DNA from: a virus
DNA: 61,332 nt
IMG/VR virus record: IMGVR_UViG_3300017996_000001
Coordinates: 1 to 61,332 of that record
Strand: one strand, 5' to 3'
The translations under genes and the position numbers were made by a program. Numbering within the stretch: position 1 is the first letter of the stretch; each line of letters opens with the position of its first letter. Below, piece after piece: positions 1-6,834 of the stretch. The notes below the pieces were generated by a model. It did not search any database, was not told where the DNA came from, and saw only the letters and a list, made by a program, of their open reading frames with translations.

Positions 1-86
1 GCTGCGAATGTCCCCGATCCGGCCAGCGCAGGCGATCCTAGCCCGACTAGCGCGAGTGCAAGGCAAAGATACCTGAGCGCTTTCAT
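1..86 (-). CDS. 5' fragment of the secreted fibre-like protein (duplicate of 60222-61295)
   Basis: Codons 1-28 of the gene that is complete at the other end of the window. ATG at 86-84, preceded by GGAGTG. The encoded piece is the signal peptide (hydrophobic core, ALA cleavage site). It appears truncated only because the circular sequence is cut here. Confidence 0.9.
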   Translation of the reverse strand, partial: MKALRYLCLALALVGLGSPALAGSGTFA

Positions 87-123
87 TTCAAATCACTCCT
101 ATGACGACGAGTTGGCATGAATA
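1..123. repeat. Direct terminal repeat, left copy
   Basis: Bases 1-123 are identical to 61210-61332. Either the contig is circular and was left with an assembly overlap, or the virion DNA has short direct terminal repeats. P22-type phages normally package by headful with circular permutation, so an assembly overlap on a circularly permuted genome is the simpler reading. The repeat covers the start of the fibre-like gene at 60222-61295. Confidence 0.95.
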
Positions 124-240
124 ATTCGTACCGCTTGGACACGGACCAGCCCCGGCACCCGCCTTGACCCAGAAGCCGGTCGCGGCGGTCGCTGCTGCAA
201 TGGTTGCCACAAGGGCAAGGATGACGATCAGCGTGCGCAT
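88..240 (-). CDS. Small single-membrane-segment protein, 50 aa
   Basis: ATG at 240-238 follows a good ribosome site (TAGGAG, 6-nt gap). Residues 3-24 form one hydrophobic segment rich in Ala, Ile and Val after an Arg, so it is either a signal peptide or a membrane anchor. The short remainder has two Cys, consistent with a periplasmic disulfide. The stop lies one base before the ATG of the next fibre-like gene, so the two are probably co-translated. I do not recognise a family. A holin-like or lipoprotein-like role cannot be excluded, but there is no lipobox. Confidence 0.6.
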   Translation of the reverse strand: MRTLIVILALVATIAAATAATGFWVKAGAGAGPCPSGTNYSCQLVVIGVI

Positions 241-254
241 AGGGTCTCCTACAT

Positions 255-494
255 CTAGGTATATGCACCATGACGGACCAGATCCGCCGCCTTGGTCGCC
301 GCCTCGAAAGCCCGCTTGCTTTCCATCGGATGCCCGGTAACCGGATGAATGATCGCGTCCATCTGATCGCGGATGACCATGGGCGCCGCAAGCTCCGATC
401 GGCATGACGCCGGCCCCAGCCGCCCAATATCGAGATTGCCGCCCTTGACGATGACGCCAACCCCATCGCGATAAATCATCGTTGTGCGAGCCAT
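255..494 (-). CDS. Conserved small phage protein, 79 aa
   Basis: Starts MARTTMIYRDGVG, with ATG overlapping the stop of the upstream glycosidase gene (TAATG at 496-492). The C-terminal third (HPVTGHPMESKRAFEAATKA) resembles a pattern I associate with small proteins in many tailed-phage head/tail clusters, where 'TG-x-x-x-x-SK-x-x-F' recurs. No catalytic motif is visible and it is probably a cytoplasmic or virion accessory protein. Function unknown. Confidence 0.65.
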   Translation of the reverse strand: MARTTMIYRDGVGVIVKGGNLDIGRLGPASCRSELAAPMVIRDQMDAIIHPVTGHPMESKRAFEAATKAADLVRHGAYT

Positions 495-2953
495 TATGTC
501 GGGTCCAATGACCCGGTAATGATGTAGACAGGTTCCGCGCCCAGGCTGATTCCGCTCACGGTTCCCGAGCTAAGGCCCGGCGTGCAAACGCCCATCCAAG
601 TGCAGAGGTAATAGACGCCGGCTGGAACCGTCGCGGTGTAAGAGGTCGAAGAGCTGTAGTCCCAAAGCGCCTGCGCGGTTGACGCGTAGCCGTTATGGGT
701 CCGCGTGAACCCATAGCCGAGTTGGGTTCCAGACGTTCCAGACACCGCGCCCGTCGAAGTCATGCCGTCGAGAACGTAGGTCATGAAGGCGTAGGCCGGA
801 ACAATTTCTTTCGGGCCGAGCTTGCTGTTCGCGCCGCCGCCAAGCGTCGTCGTGTCCATGTCGTAATAGAAGCCGTAATCGACTGCCTGCGCGCCGGTCG
901 CGTACATCGTGCAGGCGCCGGAGACGGCCAGCGCCGGGCCGCCTGGATAGGCCGCCACCGTCGCCGAAGTGCCGCCGCCAACTGAGCCGCCCGTCAGCGT
1001 GTAGAACGGCCTCGCGACCGCGACGCCGCAACCGGAGCCGAAATAAACCGCATAGGACGGATCAAGGTGGTTTGTCGGCGTGGTTAGCGTCGTTCCCGAC
1101 CCGGTGGCGGCATAAGTCACTGTGATGCCATCCGAGGGATAAAACGCGATCGCCAAAGGCGCATTGAACAGCCCGAGATAAAGCAAGGTGTTGCGAACGT
1201 CGCCTTCGGCTTGCTGCAATGTCGTCGGGTTCGCCGCATAGTTGGTTGCCGGGCCGCCTGTGTAGGCGCTTTCAGTCGGGACTAGCGGAATCGCGTGGCC
1301 GCGCGCCGCCGTCACGGCCGCGATTTGCGTCGTGATGCTCGAAATCCACGAACTGTTTTCGAAAGGCACGCCGGCGACATTGCTATAGGGGTGCATCGAA
1401 AAGGCGTCAAGATAAACGCCGAGGCCGCCAGACAGAAGCCCGCTAAGAAGCGTGTTGTTCGCGCTCCCACTCGTATCGGGGAACTGCGTCGGCCCCATGA
1501 CCTTCGCCTTGCGGTCCGCGCCGTGAATGACGTTGTAGCAAGTCGAGTACCATAGGTTGAAAGCTGCGGGCGGAAAACTCGAAATGTTGTACTGATTAAA
1601 CGGTTCCCACGTCATTTGATAGTAATCGACGGGATTTTGCGGGAACGCTTGCTGAAACCAAGTCGCAATCGCCGCGCAATACTGTGGCATTTCGGCTACG
1701 CCAGGCGGACTAATCATGGTCGCGCCGGGGCTTCCATAACCCGCAAAGTTGACGGTGCCCGAGCCTGTCACCGTCAACGTGCCGGCGTTGCAGCTATTCG
1801 TCGAGTTGACATTGAATGATCCGGCCGCGCCGTTGACGAGTGCTGTTGACGACACGAAAAAATTGGTTGTCGGGTTCGACGTGCCGCCGATTGTCCACCC
1901 GGTCCCGAAACTGACTTCCTGCCCGCAGGCCACATTATTATTGACAACGACGGTATTCGCCGAAGAAGTCCCCGCCGATTGATAGGCCCAAACCGGCGCG
2001 TAGGTCGCAAAATTCAGAATTGCATATATGTTCCACGGCTTGCCGCCGTAGGTGTTCCACGCGGCCTGACCCGTCAGGTTTGGATTGTCCGCCGAGGGAT
2101 AGACCGACACGCTCGAAGGCGAGCCGCTGAATACGACCGCCGCCCCGCCAGGCGCGGTTGCGACGGTAAATGTGGTCCCCGACGCAGTCAGAACATAGAA
2201 GGGACAGGAAACGCTTGGCAAAGCCGTGTCGCAGGCCGTGATCCCTGCTGGGAACGCGCCGCCCGAGCCAAAGGAAAAGACGACGACATCGCCGGGGACA
2301 TAGTTTGTCGTCGCGGCGCTCGTGACGGTTGAGCCCGAAAACGTCACCGCCGCCGGGACATTCGAGGCCGCCTTGTTGGCGATGAAAGTCCCCGGCGCTC
2401 CCGCGTCGTTAACGTACCAGCCGGGGCCTGCGATAATCCAACGCCAGCCGAGTAGCGGGAATATCGGGGCGGCATTGTTGAACCCACCCTCCGAGCCGAA
2501 ATGCGCATTCGCGCCGTAGTCGATGCGCTTGGCCGGATCAGGCACAACGGCATAGGTGAACAGGCCAGCCGGCCGAGTGACCGCCGCCGCGATATTCGAG
2601 CCGTCCGAAGGCAGGGCCGACAACGCGAGGTTGTACATGCCGGTATTCGTCGATGGAACGCTGACCGTAACCGAGCCGGTTCCCGCGCCGTTCGTCGAGA
2701 TTGACGTTCCGGTAGACGCGACGATGGTGTTGCCGTTTTCGTCTTTGATCTGGTAATTGAACGGCACCGCTGTCGAAATGTAATTTGTGTCCGCCGTCAG
2801 CGTGAAGGTGACTTGCGCAGTCGCGCCCTTGACAATGGTGCAGTGGATCGGCTGATTACAATCGGCCGTGAACTGCCCGACCGGGGCCAGAGCAAGCGCT
2901 GGCGAGCCCCCGAGAGCCAGCAGGAAGGCGACGAGAAGCGATTTAAGGCGCAT
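494..2953 (-). CDS. Secreted clan GH-A-type glycoside hydrolase with inserted beta domains, 819 aa
   Basis: ATG at 2953-2951 overlaps the preceding stop (TAATG). Residues 1-22 are a signal peptide (RLK, hydrophobic core, ALA). A TIM-barrel glycosidase is suggested by GWRW near 169, WEPFNQ with candidate acid/base Glu near 450, the barrel-strand motif FSMHPY near 520, and PTESAY with candidate nucleophile Glu near 561, in the order and spacing of GH39/GH5-like enzymes. Two stretches (about 195-290 and 330-415) and one after the nucleophile look like small phage-fibre beta domains ending in PGGA/PGGP and seem inserted in barrel loops. Likely role: cleaving host exopolysaccharide or capsule outside the cell. 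The residue after the Asn in WEPFNQ is Gln, not the Glu of a typical NE pair, so the acid/base assignment is tentative. Confidence 0.7.
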   Translation of the reverse strand: MRLKSLLVAFLLALGGSPALALAPVGQFTADCNQPIHCTIVKGATAQVTFTLTADTNYISTAVPFNYQIKDENGNTIVASTGTSISTNGAGTGSVTVSVPSTNTGMYNLALSALPSDGSNIAAAVTRPAGLFTYAVVPDPAKRIDYGANAHFGSEGGFNNAAPIFPLLGWRWIIAGPGWYVNDAGAPGTFIANKAASNVPAAVTFSGSTVTSAATTNYVPGDVVVFSFGSGGAFPAGITACDTALPSVSCPFYVLTASGTTFTVATAPGGAAVVFSGSPSSVSVYPSADNPNLTGQAAWNTYGGKPWNIYAILNFATYAPVWAYQSAGTSSANTVVVNNNVACGQEVSFGTGWTIGGTSNPTTNFFVSSTALVNGAAGSFNVNSTNSCNAGTLTVTGSGTVNFAGYGSPGATMISPPGVAEMPQYCAAIATWFQQAFPQNPVDYYQMTWEPFNQYNISSFPPAAFNLWYSTCYNVIHGADRKAKVMGPTQFPDTSGSANNTLLSGLLSGGLGVYLDAFSMHPYSNVAGVPFENSSWISSITTQIAAVTAARGHAIPLVPTESAYTGGPATNYAANPTTLQQAEGDVRNTLLYLGLFNAPLAIAFYPSDGITVTYAATGSGTTLTTPTNHLDPSYAVYFGSGCGVAVARPFYTLTGGSVGGGTSATVAAYPGGPALAVSGACTMYATGAQAVDYGFYYDMDTTTLGGGANSKLGPKEIVPAYAFMTYVLDGMTSTGAVSGTSGTQLGYGFTRTHNGYASTAQALWDYSSSTSYTATVPAGVYYLCTWMGVCTPGLSSGTVSGISLGAEPVYIITGSLDPT

Positions 2954-4074
2954 TAGAAGGGCGCTCCGTAGTGACATTTCTCGTAGAAGATCGGGTAAGG
3001 CAGGGCTTGGTTGTAAAGCCCAACAGCCTTGATGGTCCCGCCAAGCTGGCCGCTTCCGTTGCCATAACTGCCGATCCAACCAGCGGTGTATTGCAGAGGA
3101 ATGGTCGCGTTAATAGACCCGGCGCGGCCTTGTTCGCCCACCGTATTTCCTTGGGTTTGCGACAACTCTCCGCAGGATCGCTTATACGTGGGAGGTGACG
3201 CTCCAAGTATTGAGGACTGCGTCCCCGTTCCTGATTTATCCCAAATTGTTCCCGCGCTTTCAGTTAAGCAGAAAGTTCCAGTGGCGGCCTGCCCACACAG
3301 CAAGCGGCCGGATGAATTGATCGCGACCGTGTAATCAACCATCAGAGTAGAGTTTGCGCCCGTCACCGCAGACAGCGCAGCACCATTGAGCGCCATTGTC
3401 GGCACGCCGCGGTTGAAAGTGGCCGCCGCCGTCTTCATCAGGGGCGTCGGGCCATAGGCCGACGATGATGCGGGGCCTTCGACCTGGACCAGATTGATCG
3501 CCCCCGAGGCCGGAGCCGAGCCGGTCGGGTTTGTCCCTGTCCCCGTTACTGTAGTCGTCATTGTTCCGGCGACAGTGACGACGAGGGTTTGGTAGGTGCC
3601 AAGGCCGCAAGTCAGCGTGCCGGTGCCGGACGTGATTGTCGCCGTGCCGGCGGCCGTCAGAATGGACGTTGACGCGCCGCCGCTGCACCATGCAAAATAG
3701 GTTCCCGCCGAGGCGAACGTGACGGTGTTCGCTCCGGTCGCGATGCTCGCGCCGTAATTGTTCAGGAAAAACTGCGTCCGAGTCTCGTAAATATCAATTC
3801 CGCCGTACTTCGACCACGTGGGGGCGCCGGTCGCATAGCTGGTCGGAATCGTGCCGAGTGGGTCCGAAATGAGGGTGTCCGTCGAAGTCCCGCCGACGCC
3901 CGTGTCCGTGCGGGCATAGGTGACGGTCGAGGGCATACTGTTCTTGGTGAAATCTAGGACCGCTGTGACGGGGTACTGATTTTGCAGAGCAGCTTGCTGC
4001 GTCGCGTTGATCGCGAGCGCACAATTCGTCAGGCCAAGCAACAGGCCAAGGGCCGTGAAGAAGCCCTTAATCAT
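2953..4074 (-). CDS. Secreted LamG-like / receptor-binding-type protein, 373 aa
   Basis: Begins with a signal peptide (IKG, then a Leu-rich core, cleavage after CALA near 22). The body is Thr/Ser/Gly/Ala-rich beta structure with no charged helices. The end, with IGSYGNGSGQLGGTI followed by VGLYNQAL, matches the closing strands of concanavalin/LamG-like domains in phage adhesins ('G-x-I-x-x-V-x-x-Y-x-x-x-L'). ATG overlaps the stop of the upstream gene (ATGA at 4074). Probably a carbohydrate-binding adhesin in the same module as the glycosidase that follows. Why it carries a Sec signal is unclear. Confidence 0.6.
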   Translation of the reverse strand: MIKGFFTALGLLLGLTNCALAINATQQAALQNQYPVTAVLDFTKNSMPSTVTYARTDTGVGGTSTDTLISDPLGTIPTSYATGAPTWSKYGGIDIYETRTQFFLNNYGASIATGANTVTFASAGTYFAWCSGGASTSILTAAGTATITSGTGTLTCGLGTYQTLVVTVAGTMTTTVTGTGTNPTGSAPASGAINLVQVEGPASSSAYGPTPLMKTAAATFNRGVPTMALNGAALSAVTGANSTLMVDYTVAINSSGRLLCGQAATGTFCLTESAGTIWDKSGTGTQSSILGASPPTYKRSCGELSQTQGNTVGEQGRAGSINATIPLQYTAGWIGSYGNGSGQLGGTIKAVGLYNQALPYPIFYEKCHYGAPF

Positions 4075-5510
4075 CGCGAGCTATCCTGCACAAGGCCGAT
4101 TGTGGCGACGTAGTTTGTCGTGGCGCCAAAGGCCGTTGTGGTGACGCCAACCACATCGCAAACATAGAGGTTAACCGTCCCCGAGGAAGACGAAACCGAT
4201 TTGGAGAGCGGATAATCGCCCACTGTGAACCCCGATGCGGCTGGCTGATAGGGGGTAACGGTATTTATCATGAAGGGCGAGCCGGGAACCATAATAGCCT
4301 TGTCGGACGCGCTTAGGACGGCCGCAGCATGGTCCGTGCAGGTCATCGCTGGAGTGGCGCGGAATATGTAGCGATAGATAATTTCTGCCGTCTGGTTAAG
4401 CGCACCGTCCGCATCAAAGACGCCGAGGTCGGTCAGAATGCCAGATCCTTGGCTCGCATTGCCGAAGACGGCGAACGTCATCAGGCCGCCAATCGAATAG
4501 CCAGCCGTATAAGTGCTGGCCGTAATGGTCGGCATGACGGAGACTTCAGTGTTCGAAGTCACAACCGGCAGGCCCTCGCCGCCGACGCCCGGACCTTGCA
4601 CCGCAGCCGCGGTAGCCGAGGGTGAGCCGGTATTGGTGACGGGAAGACTGCTCGACCCGGTATTCGTCGCGATAGTTGCGAGAAACCCATTTTCGGCTTT
4701 GCCAAGACCAATCATATTGGCGTTGGTCGATCCAGAAACCCAAGCGCTCGTCGCAAGAGTTCCCAAATCAACATTCCAGCCATCCACACCGGACCCGACT
4801 GCAAAAGCGCCAGAGGTAAATGCATTGCTTGCCGCAGCGATCAGGAGAGGCGTTCCGCTGGCGTTGCCTTGAACCTCAACCGTGCTTCCCGATGCCGCTG
4901 CCGTGCCTGGCGTCGTGCCCTGAATTCCGCCAATCTGGGTCACGGAGACGGCCGCCGATGCCGCCGTGCTTGTTCCCAGCGGGCTTGTGATCGCCCCTCC
5001 ACCACCAGATCCGCTACCACCGCCAGTACCAGCTGGACTTCCAGTACCACCTTGGACATTGACCGTGGTGCCAGAGGGGGAAATGCAGCTCAGCTGAGTA
5101 ATTCCGCCGGTGGCATACCAGCTGAACCAGCTTCCCCCGCCACCGATATATTGATTAGAGGCCGTGGCTGGCCCAGCGCCGGGTACGCAGTAGGCTGCAT
5201 TGCTGCCGACATTGGTGACTATGATCTCTGTGGAGCTAGTCAGACTTGTAGTTCCACTCGAGCTAGTGACTGTGATGGGAGTCGCCAGACTCACCGTCTG
5301 GTTGAATCCCACTGGAGTGCTAGAGAATGTCCCTGTGACTGGCAGAGGATTATTCGCGTCAATCGGTAGGATTGACATTTGGTTGAGTTGCGTAGCCGAG
5401 TGCATGTATAGCTCGACCGGCTGCTGGGCTTGGGCCCGGCAAGACAAGAGCGCCCCGAGAAGCGCGAAGAGAAGTCTGTAAATTCGCGTTTTCATCTGAG
5501 TGCCCTTCAT
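4071..5510 (-). CDS. Secreted Gly/Ser/Thr-rich fibre-like protein, 479 aa
   Basis: ATG at 5510-5508 overlaps the preceding stop (ATGA). A second ATG at 5495 with an AGGG ribosome site would trim five residues and give a cleaner signal peptide (KTRIYR, hydrophobic core, AQA cleavage). The centre (about 165-185) is a Gly/Ser hinge, as seen between fibre domains. The C-terminal 150 residues form a compact beta-like domain with Cys pairs. No enzymatic motif. Probably an adhesin or tail appendage protein. Confidence 0.6.
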   Translation of the reverse strand: MKGTQMKTRIYRLLFALLGALLSCRAQAQQPVELYMHSATQLNQMSILPIDANNPLPVTGTFSSTPVGFNQTVSLATPITVTSSSGTTSLTSSTEIIVTNVGSNAAYCVPGAGPATASNQYIGGGGSWFSWYATGGITQLSCISPSGTTVNVQGGTGSPAGTGGGSGSGGGGAITSPLGTSTAASAAVSVTQIGGIQGTTPGTAAASGSTVEVQGNASGTPLLIAAASNAFTSGAFAVGSGVDGWNVDLGTLATSAWVSGSTNANMIGLGKAENGFLATIATNTGSSSLPVTNTGSPSATAAAVQGPGVGGEGLPVVTSNTEVSVMPTITASTYTAGYSIGGLMTFAVFGNASQGSGILTDLGVFDADGALNQTAEIIYRYIFRATPAMTCTDHAAAVLSASDKAIMVPGSPFMINTVTPYQPAASGFTVGDYPLSKSVSSSSGTVNLYVCDVVGVTTTAFGATTNYVATIGLVQDSSR

Positions 5511-5959
5511 GGGATAGTGACCGGTTGTGTTGGTGCTGTTCCCGCCCCAAGAACTGCCGCATCAAGAGCCGCGACATAATTAGCCACGGCATTTGCAAAC
5601 GATATGAACTTGGCCGTCGTCGTGAAGATATGCAGTCCCCCCGAAGCATCAGGCCAAGTGATTGTCGATTGGCCTCCAGGGAACGCCGCATTTACTTGAA
5701 TGTAAAGCGCGACGGAATTGATGTTGTCCAAAGCCAGAGGAGAAAGCGCATATGTCCCGCTAAGGACCGGCGTTCCGGTCGAGATGATTTGCAGGGTCGT
5801 CGGCACGCTTGGTGGCACGACATATGGCGTCGGCGTGTTCCCCGCTACGAGCCACGCCTGATAAGCTTGCCAACCGGCATTGCGCGGGTCAGTAGGAATG
5901 AATGCCCCATCGGAACGAAGCACATTCGATGTTGCTGTCAGCGCATACGTATAAGCCAT
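5507..5959 (-). CDS. DUF4376-like tail-fibre accessory protein, 150 aa
   Basis: The N-terminal part reads FIPTDPRNAGWQAYQAWLVA followed by GNTPTP. This is the 'DG-x-x-IP-x-D-x-x-N-x-x-W-x-x-Y-x-x-W' signature of small proteins next to tail-fibre genes. The C-terminal half (FPGGQSTITWPDASGGLHIF, then an Ala/Val helix) matches the DUF4376 pattern in phage tail-fibre assembly or tail accessory proteins. No signal peptide, unlike its neighbours. Likely acts in the cytoplasm on fibre folding or attachment. Confidence 0.6.
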   Translation of the reverse strand: MAYTYALTATSNVLRSDGAFIPTDPRNAGWQAYQAWLVAGNTPTPYVVPPSVPTTLQIISTGTPVLSGTYALSPLALDNINSVALYIQVNAAFPGGQSTITWPDASGGLHIFTTTAKFISFANAVANYVAALDAAVLGAGTAPTQPVTIP

Positions 5960-5962
5960 GGC

Positions 5963-6589
5963 TCACAACTCCGCGCTGGCGGTGTAGTTGATGAACAGCG
6001 TATTCGTATTAGACGATGCGAAAAGGATTGTCCCGGCTGATGCTTGAACATAAGTCAAAAACGAATATGCATTTGCCCAACTACCACCAGAATAAAGAGA
6101 ACATTTATTCGATGTTCCAGCGCCATCATAAAAGACAACAGTAGGCGATGAACGCATTACTATTGGTAATGCCATGCCAGTCCCGTATCCGGCGGCATAT
6201 ACGTTTGGAATTGGAACTAAATCAGCCGTATCCGAAGACCCCGGCGCTGTGCCTGCGTTATAACTGGTCTGGAAATATCTCTTGTTGAACGGAAGTTCTG
6301 CAAAGATCGGCCGCAATTCCGGAGGGGGAGGAGAAGCGTTTATCCCGATCGAGACGCCCGGCGTGACGCGAATGTCCGCCGCCGCGGCGAAAAGATTGAG
6401 CGCGGCTTGCTGGCGCGTGCAATTCCAATTGGCCGAGCGGAAAATCGCGTCGACCTGCGTCTGATAGTTACGGCTGGCGACCTGAGCGACGACCGAATTT
6501 GACGGAGATGCAGGCGAAATCCCCTGTATCGGCGTGTTGACGCCCATGCTGTCGAGACTCTGGTTGATGATATCGACCGGCGACGTCAT
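5963..6589 (-). CDS. Phage protein with adaptor-like N-terminal domain, 208 aa
   Basis: Residues 1-75 (VDIINQSLDSMGV, then DAIFRSANWNCTRQQAAL) look like the helical N-terminus of tail-tube/head-adaptor proteins of the gp4/gp11 type, which start with 'DI-x-N-x-A-L-x-x-x-G' and contain a 'W-x-x-A/T-R' helix. The remainder is beta-rich (ALPIVMRSSPTVVFYDGAG) and resembles the distal 'wrap' domain of receptor-binding proteins. This hybrid could attach an appendage to the tail. The genome has a more complete gp4 homologue at 39250-40011. Exact role uncertain. Confidence 0.5.
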   Translation of the reverse strand: MTSPVDIINQSLDSMGVNTPIQGISPASPSNSVVAQVASRNYQTQVDAIFRSANWNCTRQQAALNLFAAAADIRVTPGVSIGINASPPPPELRPIFAELPFNKRYFQTSYNAGTAPGSSDTADLVPIPNVYAAGYGTGMALPIVMRSSPTVVFYDGAGTSNKCSLYSGGSWANAYSFLTYVQASAGTILFASSNTNTLFINYTASAEL

Positions 6590-6592
6590 GGA

Positions 6593-6820
6593 TCATTCCT
6601 CGCGGACTTCCTCGAAAAGCGGAATGTCCTCCCAATCGCCTGCGTATTTGCCCTGAAACGCCTGTTGCGAGACCGCGTCCATCGATGCGGCGTGAAGATC
6701 TGGTGATTTCTGGACGCTTTTATGCGGGCCGCGCACGCCTTCGGGAAGCTCGAAGATATAGCCCGGCAGGCGATGCGCGCCATCGAGTTGCGCCGGAGCC
6801 AGAAGACGATATTTTGTCAT
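6593..6820 (-). CDS. Conserved small phage protein, 75 aa
   Basis: ATG at 6820-6818 (MTKYRLLAPAQLDG). The pattern 'K-Y-x-x-L-x-P-A-Q-x-D-G ... G-Y-x-F-x-L-P-E-G-V-x-G-P-H' occurs in small proteins near tail-fibre genes of phages and prophages. The acidic tail (EDIPLFEEVREE) is typical of the family. Sits between the large tail fibre and the adaptor-like protein. Function not known; no enzymatic or membrane feature. Confidence 0.6.
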   Translation of the reverse strand: MTKYRLLAPAQLDGAHRLPGYIFELPEGVRGPHKSVQKSPDLHAASMDAVSQQAFQGKYAGDWEDIPLFEEVREE

Positions 6821-6834
6821 GCGCCAAATCCCTC

